DNA of 59,798 nucleotides from an uncultured Fidelibacterota bacterium (GTDB taxonomy: Bacteria > Fidelibacterota > Marinisomatia > Marinisomatales > UBA1611). A model generated the notes under the pieces. It searched no databases. It saw nothing but the letters and a program-made list of their open reading frames with translations, and was not told the DNA's origin. Numbering within the stretch: position 1 is the first letter of the stretch; each line of letters starts with the position of its first letter. Location: contig CAJWLO010000015.1 in the NCBI GenBank assembly GCA_913043235.1, positions 1 to 59,798 of the forward strand, given 5' to 3'. Shown one piece after another: positions 39,801-45,040 of this stretch. The translations under genes were made by a program, and so were the position numbers.

Positions 39801-42330
39801 CAGAATTATAAGTAATTGTTGTTGCGGCTATTTGCTCTGTATGAATAAGGAGACCATTGATATACATCTTAATCTCTGTGGCGTTTTTTGTAACCGCAAT
39901 GTGTTGCCATTGATTTAGGGTTATTAGTGCTGGCGAAGATGCGGTCATAGAATTGTTAGCATTATATGAGCGATCGTGAGATGCCCAAACTAGTTCTCTA
40001 TCACTTGTTTCTGATCCTGACCAACTATCCCAGCCAATAGCAACTACCCAACCATATTCTTCTCCTTGGTGTCTAAATCCTTGCATAGCAATCACACCAC
40101 TACCGTTTCGAGGGTAAATCCATGCAGAAAAAGTTGCCGTTGTGTCTATTCCTAAATCTGGTGAGCCCACATCCACATAGTCATCGCTTCCATCAAAATC
40201 CAGGGAATAACCTGTTCTATCGGTAAGAGAAACACTAGATACGTTTAAGACTTCAGAGCCACTGTTAAACAATTGCAGTTGCTCGGTCGCTGTTTCCCCT
40301 ACGCTTACGGCACCGAAATCTAGGTTGGTGGTAGATAGGCTCAGTTTTGCCTGGGGTATTTGCAGACCTTGTCCCAGGAGACTTATTTCAAACAGCGGGG
40401 TATCTGGATCGTCGGAATAGATCCGCAGGGAGCCTATTGCAGGAGCAGCATCATTGGACAGATACGTAACCCTAATGGTGTCGCTTTCACCCGCACCCAG
40501 GTATCCTGTTGCACCATCATGTGAAAACTGGTAGTCGGTGGTATTAATAGTTGTGATATTCAAAAAAGCCTGACCTGTGTTGCTGATAACAACAGAGTCC
40601 TGGCCAGATGCGCCCAATAGTAGAGCACCAAAATCCAAGGATGCGGCGCTTGCGGTGATATTAGGTAGGACATCATCAGTAACAGACAACTTCAGCACTG
40701 TATAGGATCCGGTACCAAAGTTACCATCGCCAGTAGCAACAGTTATCGCCGGCCGATAAAGGCCCCAAGTATTATAGGTTTTTGTCCGCACTAGGATCTC
40801 TATGGAATCTCCGGAAACGAACCCTTCCACACCAAGGGAGTCATTTCCTTCCCATGTAATAATAGCGCCTGATGGGTCATAGCTACCGGCGCCTACACAG
40901 GTGCTCCCTTTAAAAACACCTATCTCTGTTCCCGATGACGGGTTCTCACCGTTCACGGTCAGGCCGGAAACAATGACATGGTAAGGCAAGCCCGTGGGGT
41001 CAACAACCATAAAAGGATATAGGCCGCCCAGGCCTGTGGACATGTGCGAATCCGCGCTCCAGGTGGCGCCGCTGATAGTGCCATCGTTGCCATTTGATGT
41101 CTGATCTGTAAGTGTGGTACCGGAACCTTCATTGAAGTTCCAATAACCGACCAAGCCAGTTTCACTTCCCGAAGGAGATGTAGTTATGTAGGATTGGATT
41201 TCTTCTTGAGTTAAAGCAGTGTTCCATATAGTTATTTCATCAATTTCACCAGGGAAAGGGAGCGCTAAGTCCTGTCTTGCCCCTATAAAAAAACTGCTGT
41301 TTCCGACTGGGTCAATTATTTCGCCTGAAACATTAGAATTTTCCCCATCTAATTCACCATTGACATAGAGCTTCAAGCTTGACCCATCATATGAAAAGGC
41401 AAAATGGTACCATGTATTGAGTTCAACACCTGTATTACCCCAAACTGTAGACCAGCCTGATTGTAAATCAATAATTCCTGAAAATTCATTTTCATTGGTA
41501 ACTTGTAATACATATCCATCACCTGACATTTGTGCATTGGTTAAAATATTTCTATTTGTACCACTTCCACCTGTTACTTTTACCCATGCAGTGCTTGTAA
41601 ATGCATGTTCAAAAACACTGGTTGCAGAACTTTGGTTAGTTATTTCAACATAATCATCCACCCCATCAAAACTGAGGGAATAATCTGCTACCATAAAATC
41701 GGTGTGGTATCTTGGGAGAATTTGATAATTATCATTATACTGGTTGGCTATGCCCAATAGACCAAAGGGCGCTGACGGTTGAGGGCTGCCATCAATTTCT
41801 GTATCACTATCTATTCTCATTGTAAAGCTGGAAGAGCCTCCATCATCGCTGATAGTCAAATTGACACTTTCACCTTGTTCTGGCCAATTTCCATCAATAA
41901 TTGATACTCCATTAATTCGAATTAATTCATGCTCATAGCTTTCTGGGTCTATTAGCAACTGACTAATGGTTAGAAGCTGTGCTTCTGGCAAAGCATTATA
42001 TGAAGAAATAAGTGTGTAGTCTGATTCACTTGTAATAATAATTTCCATAAAATTTGCATATGTAGCGGTTTCACCAGTTACTTCAATTGAATCACCAAGG
42101 CTTAGAGATAATGGTGGGCTAATATTACCGTTACTCGCATACAAATTAATCCCTGCGGTTGCATCCTGAAGATAGTAACTGGTGTAATTTGACGCATAGT
42201 TAGGGGATGTAACTACAGCCCTGATGGTTACGGTAGACCCTAAGTCAAGGGTTTTTGCTTCAGCAATTGTTGATATTTGAGAATAACCTATCTCAACTAA
42301 AACCAAGAAGAGTGTTATCAGTCTTATCAT
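24817..42330 (-). CDS. Giant mosaic secreted surface protein (LamG/ASH/PQQ/FN3/Ig-like/dockerin/T9SS sorting)
   Basis: A 5837-residue exported protein. Order by approximate residue: signal peptide (1-18); OB-fold-like domain (20-210); LamG (215-427); shared DEIGVF-type domain (440-547); ASH/Hydin-like domains (555-655, 660-1000 with LamG inserted at 705-933, 1120-1330); further DEIGVF-type domains (993-1123; 1330-1680 split by LamG at 1385-1597); cadherin-like repeats (1690-1970); FN3 (about 2110-2220); PQQ-type beta-propeller 1 (2230-2580); seven FN3 (2580-3290) with a recent duplication; propeller 2 (3293-3652); FN3 pair; right-handed beta-helix (3850-4150); 12 Ig-like modules of about 105 residues (4150-5450); dockerin-like EF-hand pair (5550-5613); C-terminal sorting domain (5750-5837) with NYPNPFNP and a terminal KMLLLK. 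No enzyme active site is evident. An adhesin or cell-surface scaffold is likely. Its ATG overlaps the previous stop by 4 nt. The frame is unbroken over 17.5 kb. Confidence 0.93.
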   Translation of the reverse strand: MIRLITLFLVLVEIGYSQISTIAEAKTLDLGSTVTIRAVVTSPNYASNYTSYYLQDATAGINLYASNGNISPPLSLSLGDSIEVTGETATYANFMEIIITSESDYTLISSYNALPEAQLLTISQLLIDPESYEHELIRINGVSIIDGNWPEQGESVNLTISDDGGSSSFTMRIDSDTEIDGSPQPSAPFGLLGIANQYNDNYQILPRYHTDFMVADYSLSFDGVDDYVEITNQSSATSVFEHAFTSTAWVKVTGGSGTNRNILTNAQMSGDGYVLQVTNENEFSGIIDLQSGWSTVWGNTGVELNTWYHFAFSYDGSSLKLYVNGELDGENSNVSGEIIDPVGNSSFFIGARQDLALPFPGEIDEITIWNTALTQEEIQSYITTSPSGSETGLVGYWNFNEGSGTTLTDQTSNGNDGTISGATWSADSHMSTGLGGLYPFMVVDPTGLPYHVIVSGLTVNGENPSSGTEIGVFKGSTCVGAGSYDPSGAIITWEGNDSLGVEGFVSGDSIEILVRTKTYNTWGLYRPAITVATGDGNFGTGSYTVLKLSVTDDVLPNITASAASLDFGALLLGASGQDSVVISNTGQAFLNITTINTTDYQFSHDGATGYLGAGESDTIRVTYLSNDAAPAIGSLRIYSDDPDTPLFEISLLGQGLQIPQAKLSLSTTNLDFGAVSVGETATEQLQLFNSGSEVLNVSSVSLTDRTGYSLDFDGSDDYVDVGSPDLGIDTTATFSAWIYPRNGSGVIAMQGFRHQGEEYGWVVAIGWDSWSGSETSDRELVWASHDRSYNANNSMTASSPALITLNQWQHIAVTKNATEIKMYINGLLIHTEQIAATTITYNSGYNLRLGKKTDSAYNFYHNRFNGRMSDVRLYDVVLTAEEIGDNMYEAPLANEEGLVGYWGLEFGSGTTASDASVNQNDGTIYNADWYDGGETTTFTAQLDPFVVSPGGAYGLNIDFTPASSGSFEDALILTSDAGNTLTTSTISLSGSGYGGHYDPVESTGVPYSIIINEINVDGHGLSAGDEIGVFEQNQTTLDYFCVGSYYYQGNETFPLQVVVWESVSSQGLAGFTDGNNIVFKLWGTSFDSTIEMTPQVVWIEGDGAFGSGEFSVVSLNAESNLDPVIAIDVNSLDFPATRVGLSSSQNIYVFNNGLTNLVVNSISSSDYSFSASPGYFSIAPGDTQDVVFSFGPISALPYTETLSINSNDQDRPVLTVSVEGQGLPEVFGEIQALNSSLQFPATAHGDTSTVSFSLFNSGSGQITVSSVDVSDSSFFTSWNSFTIDPGQTVSMPLFYVPSLDSEVGTYNTTVKVNNNSVNRPSQTMHASGFNFEGFFHVVEPTGLPYTVVVDSLIGPADSVQAGDEIGIFDGSTPVGVAIIGEAFSSQNSQSLQFDGINDYVQTDLYINTLPYTITCRFKANGTSGEHSVVDTDVGGRYGNSIILGYGNGDNTIDVQYHNGSYNSPFEYEEDTWYNVTATYESGSVSLYVDGILIGNKTFGQGTLDGSRVRFGRHNSGDPQWFNGTIDEVAIWNKVLSAAEINSIYNSGSSFDLLQNKGDYVSSSDLEGFWNFNEGDGNVVYDLSGNSNDGTIYGAEWSTDVVPNYATTTQKHSINGIAWEADPDKDLAGFSSGDPMSFRYFARRDGEAAVYTASHIPLAGTGNFGAMPFTVVQVTAESESIMPVRIGEMSDVTIQEDSGPNLFSVNFNDYFIHALDPLSFVALSSDTNAVVVQTTGSTGWKVTPAENWFGTTEIYIAGYDGYFHAYDTLLVTVEPVNDAPVVAAIPDVTFNEDSIYVLNLNSYTNDVDNDSTEHDFTATVLDDTTGNLILSVDDSTHHLTFSSPTDSTGSFTVMVGAMDDSLASGSDTFMVVINPINDAPVLVTSIPDTVIYRNSGVYVLVPDMGSVFRDIENDLLQYTVSIDGAGVTPTLQNKVLSVVLLDDNGGIEELIVTASDEEFTTADTFNISFVQWSIGISATSGELENSDNFIGAAVNATDSYDSAIEFLSDQEDSISVYFSRPGWTSGGEYSFDQDIRPIIDLGDTVQVWDLSVARNVSEDVSLNFTFYDYPGLPVKLVDVISADSWELEDGVDLVFSINGGVPREFQIYVGDIIAPAPVSDLSLVTAVSRSFSLQWSAPGDDVSDGIAVGYDIRYSKDLITTDNFVYADSVKDDIPVPDTSGTVQELVLTGLEPETQYYIAIMSTDDAGNRSNISNVLTGETLPVPTTDMDAYWGKFHKDLFNSGKTTAFGASLDSLFWQYETEAGVNSPPVVDDRGLIYFGSEDGFVYALNLDGTLIWSYDTDGGVTAAPLVSTLDRLFVGSKSGRFFCFNRTSGDTIWTYETNNQIYSSAIIDTAGRLFVGSLDGNLYCLDSEYGTLLWNATVGNKVYSSPALSPDGSTVYVGGFDKKIYALDVATGNTNWNYATNGYILSSLAVDSSGVVYASSSDRKIYAVNPDGTENWTYTTGGAIWYSSPTLGFNNDLYVGSDDNKLYCINRSDGSLRWRYTTSGDVRSSPAVAANGYVYFGSADNTLYNLDTSGTLVSSVQLGGPVQTSSVAVGGGGNIYVGSYDGYLYSYGMGDTIPPMIPQGLTAVSGDRTVFLEWTANEDLDLSYYIIYRSDEAGFDPGPADSLTQVWKTSTIYKDTSVANETTYYYRLKAFDINGNFSAVGEAVIGTPTDLPPGPPQEPAAESGDGRITISWTVGSEYDLAGHIIYRNLDSTFADTTTDTLGAVPVPEVAYIDSGLTTGVPYYYQVSSYDEGGNISQGSETVSGVPKDLTPPLPPSGFIVDNGDEDVALTWTANTEGDLREYLIYRNTDSSFVPGSADLLAVILVPDTAYLDTGLVNGFVYYYRIAALDTSGNESVVGDLITGTPTDQTPPAIPTGLTAMSGDHFVDLFWDPNLEYDLKSYLIYRDIDSTFVPSAASLLAEAFKEYTSYKDTTVNNGVVYYYRLKAMDIGDNAGLAGEAVIGTPTDLPPGPPQEPAAESGDGRITISWTVGSEYDLAGHIIYRNLDSTFADTTTDTLGAVPVPEVAYIDSGLTTGVPYYYQVSSYDEGGNISQGSETVSGVPKDLTPPLPPSGFIVDNGDEDVALTWTANTEGDLKEYRIYRNTDSSAFIPDSSNLFLTILPPAITYKDIHLVNGIIYYYRFTALDTSGNESAAGELVVGIPTDQTPPADITDLEVVNYTSNYIELSWTATGGDSALGRAHSYDLRFSTQELTAGNFDQADSVTSNVPSPGISGIQEEATVTGLNPKTFYYFAIKAIDSTGNVSGLSNVVYQRTEETPTLLVSSLWGKFHRDNQNSGRSPINGTDQGTLVWSYETGGDVNSSPVVDDVGDVYFGSDDGSVYALSADGQLKWRYATGSGVAASPLVASLDRLYVGSKSGVFYCFNRTTGDTIWTHQSGGEIYSSAVLNTTGRLFYGDLNGNLICLDSEFGSLYWQVSLGSDVYSSPALSPDGSTVYVGAYNSKIYAMDVITGEEQWNYLCSNISSVTSSHRIYGSLAVDEEGVIYTGNYDKKLYAVNPDGTGKWTYLTGSRILYSSPAFGNNGEVYIGSNDEKIYCVDKATGNKIWSYETDGDVRSSPAVSGNGNVYFGSRDDKIYALDQDGVLLWTYSTDDEIRSSSPAIGPNGNIYIGSNDKHLYLIGVLDTIPPSVPESFTAISGDERVILTWDINPENDLSKYLVYKGTETDNVQLYDSVGFSYNTFVDSTVENDLEYFYSLKAVDQLKNKSFFTDTVSAVPHDLTPPPAPAGLTAVPGDEEVTITWDPLDNIGDFLRYRLNTMNSDSSFTVIDSTSFTGTPEIDLKDTLIHLTNMENNTTYSFSVTAVDTFLNVSEHSNIVSTTPYDGPVWYVSNNGNNNNIGYITEPFLTIQYAVDYAEPEDTVMVLPGNYAENIVVNEKSLVISGLGNPDSIIIDGGQAGSVVTVIGHFDDDIEVAVENMTITNGAGENGAGVYVEEAGSEVTLNLNQLILSGNTATANGGGVFLYGDVSGTLSNSLIINNNAVNGAGVALSGAYFSLWNSTFSGNVASGTAGSVYSADESEIGIFNCIISENGAVEIALDEFSFAQIDYSNVSGGKTNIVAGLENLIWESHNLDDEQDQFVSRGTSEYSLNDFSPFIGRGSDGLEFTSDLYGLDRDSLPGPPDLGAIESPLGSRRPESRTVYDGGSVDLDWFSDSTIITHWMSFIDNDTVNYEIAVGNQIDTLNNIVSWTPVGQDTNFTLELTDVTSGVNYFVSVRAVDTDYQMSDTTTSDGFVFDFTPPTVGNIKEVQADADRDYLSDSTNINFTWSASDDASGLQYFEYALGLEDSIVLDWAYAGLDTQVIIGSFPFVEGNSYHLLVRSVDVAGNLSDAFLGDGFLIDYTAPETGVVFDGLSGDLTYMGSDSTSSAYWIGFSDDVSGIDYYETALGSTPQGTEIVDWTSTLSDTFVTMDSLALFNGGAYYLSVRAFDVAGNVSTIISSSGVIVDTAPPTQGLVYDGSTVDLDWSNQENSMSAFWTGFIDSLSGTKDYSVSIGTAAGQEDVYAWTSVGDTNMVVIEGLVLNEEATYFFNVIATDSVDNAGLLVSSDGVTIDRIAPTTVLDLNYYYYGPNRWGDSPDPLSGGASDELSGVQFVEIMINRTSDNYFFSGSNWSSDSSWVQAGGDTSWAYNNRMVGLDDGHLYKVYARATDRAGNIDYIPAIDTLVFDSSPPITTVEINREFYNHLSWNADTSISGTAVDSVSGVDSIVISIEYLDGSQWFDGSGWSPFETWQSVQGQENWHYSFSSENLSDSVGYRVYGRAIDLAGNEGVEPVIDIFTYDISGPTAGQVYDGTEAGSDIDWTNEDVAVNAVWSGFDDIVSGIKKYEYKIIDGSENVLIPWTDVGLDTFVVDSALHLTTGMEYAVNVRATDMADNASVEVLSDGVIIDTIPPVITFVYEGSNSSDLDFQFDNSSIVVAWGGGDTREIAHYSVSLGSAPEQTDIAGWVNVGNNMEYVFTNLALTSGNTCYANIRGHDQADNISDLMSGDGITIDQDGPTVGYVADYEISDVDWTATNNQIDAYITGFADTLSGVNSYYYRITPNVVDWSMTDNNGSDSSFTYVLLSGTLPEGPQYFVEAKAVDAMGNESNVVSSDGFRVDVVSPVSGTVSDGFDSDLTWTNNDGSLAANWSGFTDAASGIAEYQYSIGTSAGNQNTAPWATASGTLFSINQENLSLVHGTMYFFNVLAADSAGNQSSIVSSNGITLDIEAPVITSLKEGEVDDPDFQANDNTLSLYSDAQDNLSGINTYQFSAGTSPGDSDVVVWESFTSENPNVVFEQLSLDNGAQYFGAMRVSDLAGNIAQQTGDGIIIDITPPETGIVIDLVEIDILEDQDLTNSITTMNAYISGFSDSLSGVDHYEYAVGTAALFTDVKDWSLALQDTIIVDEALPLEHAQTYFLSARAYDAVGNLSASVSSDGITVDEFMGPPVIVSLSLQPNSWISPSHNTTIDLDFSEPVKSYDVSVAASITSGYSVLSSYTPGSDSTQMQITLVAPFASMDSVTFGMLGLTDLVDNVADTDTFFSYPTHMVGDFNTDNIVDILDLNEFVNAWESKNYLYETGPVTGEIPYFIPDVDNVFDLRDVMAFTRMWHYTHQAAAFIAARYEHVGPPANIYQDGQYLVFQAMENVNTAKVILSYPETSKKVYLPKEITNEGIIRLSHRKEGQGLTTETAFIKDSLEKTIRFKIESFDRDNALFDIDYIALDNNSSVVSSGRKTMDIIAVPDKYALHPNYPNPFNPLTRINYDIPKDGPVELIIFDILGREVITLMNANIQAGYHNMKWRGVNKHSQAVGAGVYFLQLRSKNFTKTIKMLLLK
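25490..25680 (-). other. Dockerin-like EF-hand pair in the giant protein
   Basis: Residues about 5550-5613. The first segment reads Gly-Asp-Phe-Asn-Thr-Asp-Asn-Ile-Val-Asp-Ile-Leu-Asp-Leu, a calcium-loop pattern of type I dockerins (D-x-N-x-D-x-x-V-D-x-x-D-L). A second, less complete copy follows (Asp-Val-Asp-Asn-Val-Phe-Asp-Leu-Arg-Asp). Dockerins bind cohesin domains, and a cohesin lipoprotein is encoded in the same operon at 52731-53276. Confidence 0.65.
33023..33426. repeat. Direct repeat copy A in the FN3 region of the giant gene
   Basis: A 404-bp stretch that reads identical by eye to 33911-34314. The offset is 888 bp, exactly 296 codons. It covers parts of two FN3 modules (those beginning PPQEPAAESGD and PPSGFIVDNGD). 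Single-base differences begin just past the end, at 33427 against 34315. Confidence 0.9.
33911..34314. repeat. Direct repeat copy B in the FN3 region of the giant gene
   Basis: The second copy of the 404-bp unit at 33023-33426. The intervening 484 bp encode two other FN3 modules that differ from their counterparts. The identity over 404 bp, in a protein whose other repeats have diverged strongly, marks a recent duplication or gene conversion. Confidence 0.9.
37540..38175 (-). other. LamG module 3 nested inside a DEIGVF-type domain
   Basis: Residues about 1385-1597, from Ser-Leu-Gln-Phe-Asp-Gly to Asn-Asp-Gly-Thr-Ile-Tyr-Gly-Ala-Glu-Trp. The first half of the host domain (PTGLPY through DEIGIFDG) is before it and the second half (AWEAD, LAGFSSGD) after it. 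In the other copies the two halves are contiguous. Confidence 0.65.
39530..40215 (-). other. LamG module 2 nested inside an ASH-like domain
   Basis: Residues about 705-933, from Tyr-Ser-Leu-Asp-Phe-Asp-Gly to Asn-Asp-Gly-Thr-Ile-Tyr-Asn-Ala-Asp-Trp. The flanks read as two halves of one ASH/Hydin domain: before it the Asp-Phe-Gly-Ala-Val-Ser-Val-Gly strand and an Asn-Ser-Gly-x-x-x-Leu-Asn-Val turn, after it Val-Ser-Pro-Gly-Gly and the closing Ser-Gly-Ser-Gly strand. Confidence 0.65.
41050..41685 (-). other. LamG module 1 within the giant gene
   Basis: Residues about 215-427. It starts with Ser-Leu-Ser-Phe-Asp-Gly-Val-Asp-Asp-Tyr-Val and ends at Asn-Asp-Gly-Thr-Ile-Ser-Gly-Ala-Thr-Trp, the same borders as the other two LamG modules. 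It is a concanavalin A-like carbohydrate-binding fold. This copy lies between the OB-fold-like domain and a DEIGVF-type domain. Confidence 0.75.
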
Positions 42331-43079
42331 TTCAGCAAAATCATTTTCCGGGTCTTAACAAAATCCCCGCTTTTCATTTGCACAAAATATGTTCCGCTGG
42401 ACAGATGGCCGGCATGCCAGGTGACTTGATGTTCCCCGGAAGCGTGCGACCCATCAATAAGTGTTTTCACCAATCTTCCGTTTAAATCAAAAATTCGCAT
42501 ATGTGTATCGCTATGGGTCTTTTTACTAAATCGAATGCTGGTAGCTGGATTAAACGGATTGGGATAATTCCCGGATAGGGAAAACTCTGCATATGTTTCA
42601 TTCTTATCAACACCAAGCATTATGGATGTTCGGCTATAGGAAAAACCACCTCCAGTATTCCCTCCACTGTAAGAAAGAAAGGTCACATCATAGTAAAGCC
42701 CGTCCTGGGGAAGGTAAAGCGATACTGTATCGCCAATTAGTGACTGCGGTCCACCGCCGTGCATGGCAACAAAATTGGTGTAGCTGGCAGGATCTGCCGC
42801 TGTCGTAACGGTATCTGACCACTGGGTTCCCACAGGAGATCCGTTGGAGTGGGAATAACCATCTTCCTGGGCAATATTAAACAGGCTCTGGATATCTTTC
42901 CGTGTGATCCAAACGTTGCTGGTAATACGATCCTGGTTTTCCGGAAGCGTCCAGTCCGAAGAATCGGGCTTGATAAACACCACCGTATCGGCAGACACCA
43001 TGCATGCACCAACGGTAATACCAGCGCATAAGAGTCTGACCATATTGACTACTGCTGTTTTCATAACAATAATCTTCAT
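42327..43079 (-). CDS. Secreted protein with T9SS-type C-terminal sorting domain
   Basis: A 250-residue exported protein. A hydrophobic signal lies at about 10-30. The middle (about 31-165) is an unrecognised beta-rich domain with Gly-Gly-Asn-Thr-Gly-Gly-Gly and a Trp-Ile-Thr-Arg-Lys motif. Residues about 170-250 are a sorting domain, from NYPNPFNPATSI to KMILLK. The C-terminal DNA closely matches the end of the neighbouring 642-residue gene. It overlaps both neighbours by 4 nt (ATGA), so it is tightly coupled in the operon. Its function is unknown; a small surface or secreted subunit is the best description. Confidence 0.85.
   Translation of the reverse strand: MKIIVMKTAVVNMVRLLCAGITVGACMVSADTVVFIKPDSSDWTLPENQDRITSNVWITRKDIQSLFNIAQEDGYSHSNGSPVGTQWSDTVTTAADPASYTNFVAMHGGGPQSLIGDTVSLYLPQDGLYYDVTFLSYSGGNTGGGFSYSRTSIMLGVDKNETYAEFSLSGNYPNPFNPATSIRFSKKTHSDTHMRIFDLNGRLVKTLIDGSHASGEHQVTWHAGHLSSGTYFVQMKSGDFVKTRKMILLK
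42342..42472. repeat. Near-identical sorting-domain DNA, copy A
   Basis: About 130 bp at the 3' end of the 250-residue gene, matching 43091-43221 at roughly 85-90 percent by eye with no gaps (offset 749). It encodes the C-terminal part of the sorting domain, including Gly-Arg-Leu-Val-x-Thr-Leu-Ile-Asp-Gly and Thr-Trp-His-Ala-Gly-His-Leu. Confidence 0.75.
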
Positions 43080-45004
43080 TTCAATAATGCCATTTTCCGA
43101 GTCTTAACAAAATTCTCGCTTTTCATTTGCACAAGATATGTTCCGCTGGGCAGATGGCCGGCATGCCAGACAATCTCATGTTTTCCGGAAGCGCGGGGCC
43201 CATCAATAAGTGTTTCCACCAGCCTGCCGGTTATATCAAAAACACGTAGAGATGCGTTGGCTTGTGTCTTAAGGGTAAAGCGAATAATTGTGACTGGATT
43301 AAACGGATTGGGGCTGTTATGGTGCAGGGCAAACGCCAGGGGAACCGTCTTTCCATCAGTATGAAGAATGGCGCCCTGGACATCCACAACCAGCACCGCG
43401 GGACCGTTGCTTGAGACGGTGCTATACTCTCCGTCATAGGCAGCAACATTCCATTGCAGCTCCGCCATTAAAAGCTCCTGGTCCGCTATTAACTCTACCA
43501 GCTGGCTATAGGAAACCCGCAGATGGGTTGCTGTTAAGACAGTGTCGAGATCAAACAGCAAGGCACCACCATTATTTTCCAACGCTCGTAATTCTGCCGT
43601 GAAATGATAGCTTAGCAAATCTCCTTCCACATCTATGGCGGTGTCCCAATATAAATCTAAATTGCCCGTTTCAACATCATCCAAACCAATAAAAACAGTA
43701 TCCAAAATCGTCAGAGTAAATGGTTCTGGAGCATCATTCACCGGCAGGATGGTTACATCTACTGTATCGTTCACGGCTTCCCGCTGTTCTGGATTATAGG
43801 CGGTAAAAACAACAAATGTAGTACCAAAAGTGTTTTCCCGGCAGTGCAAGGTTGCAGATGCCCCATCCAATGTAACGGTCAACAACTGCTCATTTCCTGT
43901 GCCAACACTGTAGATCAGCTCCTGATCAATGTCCTGGAAAACCGTATTCAAGTCCGCGATAACCGTGTCTGGTGTGTCTTCATCCAAAGCCAGGTCCATT
44001 ACTGGATTAATCACCATTGGCAGATCATCCACACTTTGCACGTGAAGCATAAATTCAATACTGTTTTCCAAGTTGCCATCGCTAGCTGTGATAAAAATTT
44101 CCGCATCACCAAACCAGTTAACCGCAGGAACAGCTTCCAGTTCTGTGCCGATTATAGTTACCGCAACTTCAGGAAATGCAGACTCCACGCTCAGGGTAAC
44201 CGTGTCTCCTTCTACATCAGCGACATCAATTGTATAGTATAGAGTGTCATCTTCCAGCATATTCTGATCCGGTACACTGGTAATTACCGGAGCATCATTA
44301 ACGCCCTGGATTGTAACCAGCACCGTATCAGAAACAGTGTAGTAGCCATCCGTTGCCCCCACATAAATATCTATCGTGCCAAACCAGTTGGGCTGAGGGT
44401 CCAAAACCAAAGCATCCACGCCCAGTATCTGGACCTGTACAGCGTTAGTATCATTGCTAAAAGCAAAGAATGATAGGGCGCTGTAGGGGTGGGTAAAATA
44501 ATCATTTAATGCTATCACGGTTGTGTCTGGACCGCTGTCTTCAACAGCGGCTATGTCCGGTATATCTTGAGTCTGTACCGGATGTGTGGAAACCGATAAG
44601 CCAAGAACCGAATAGGAGCCAGACCCAAACGAACCAGACCCAACTTCAAAATCAAGCTGTGCATCCAGGGTCAGCATCGTGTTATAAATGTCAATATAAA
44701 CCTTAGCACTGATGGAGCTTCCTGCTGCAAAACCCGGTAGATAAGGATTGCTGCTTCCTTCCCATGTTACTATATCTATATTTTCATTTTCCCCCGAAAA
44801 GACGCCCGTTCCCACACAAAGCGTATCGTCAAAGATGCCTATCTCTGTTCCATTAGTGGCTGGAACGTCATTAACCAAGACAGATGACACAATAACGTGG
44901 TAGGGTAGTCCTGTGGGCTCTACTGGCACAAATTGCGCTGTTGCTCCGCTCGATAAAAGGGACACAATCAAAAAACAACGATGTGATTTGGGAACCTGTT
45001 TCAT
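43076..45004 (-). CDS. Secreted cadherin-like repeat protein with sorting domain
   Basis: A 642-residue exported protein with a signal peptide (about 1-23). Residues about 25-150 are a domain shared with its neighbours (Pro-Thr-Gly-Leu-Pro-Tyr-His-Val-Ile-Val, then Gly-Thr-Glu-Ile-Gly-Ile-Phe-Asp and Trp-Glu-Gly). Then follow cadherin/Ig-like repeats (about 155-500) with the Val-Asn-Asp-Ala-Pro linker and Asp-Glu-Asp starts typical of bacterial calcium-binding tandem repeats. The C-terminus (about 560-642) is a T9SS-type sorting domain with SPNPFNPVT and a terminal KMALLK. It is probably a cell-surface or secreted adhesive protein. It starts 36 nt after the 2546-residue gene. Confidence 0.88.
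   Translation of the reverse strand: MKQVPKSHRCFLIVSLLSSGATAQFVPVEPTGLPYHVIVSSVLVNDVPATNGTEIGIFDDTLCVGTGVFSGENENIDIVTWEGSSNPYLPGFAAGSSISAKVYIDIYNTMLTLDAQLDFEVGSGSFGSGSYSVLGLSVSTHPVQTQDIPDIAAVEDSGPDTTVIALNDYFTHPYSALSFFAFSNDTNAVQVQILGVDALVLDPQPNWFGTIDIYVGATDGYYTVSDTVLVTIQGVNDAPVITSVPDQNMLEDDTLYYTIDVADVEGDTVTLSVESAFPEVAVTIIGTELEAVPAVNWFGDAEIFITASDGNLENSIEFMLHVQSVDDLPMVINPVMDLALDEDTPDTVIADLNTVFQDIDQELIYSVGTGNEQLLTVTLDGASATLHCRENTFGTTFVVFTAYNPEQREAVNDTVDVTILPVNDAPEPFTLTILDTVFIGLDDVETGNLDLYWDTAIDVEGDLLSYHFTAELRALENNGGALLFDLDTVLTATHLRVSYSQLVELIADQELLMAELQWNVAAYDGEYSTVSSNGPAVLVVDVQGAILHTDGKTVPLAFALHHNSPNPFNPVTIIRFTLKTQANASLRVFDITGRLVETLIDGPRASGKHEIVWHAGHLPSGTYLVQMKSENFVKTRKMALLK
43091..43221. repeat. 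Near-identical sorting-domain DNA, copy B
   Basis: The partner of 42342-42472, at the 3' end of the 642-residue gene. The similarity fades upstream of the sorting domain, so the C-terminal module rather than the whole gene was copied or converted. Confidence 0.75.
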
Positions 45005-45040
45005 TTTCTCATTTTTTTAACCGGTAACTCTTGGATGGGC

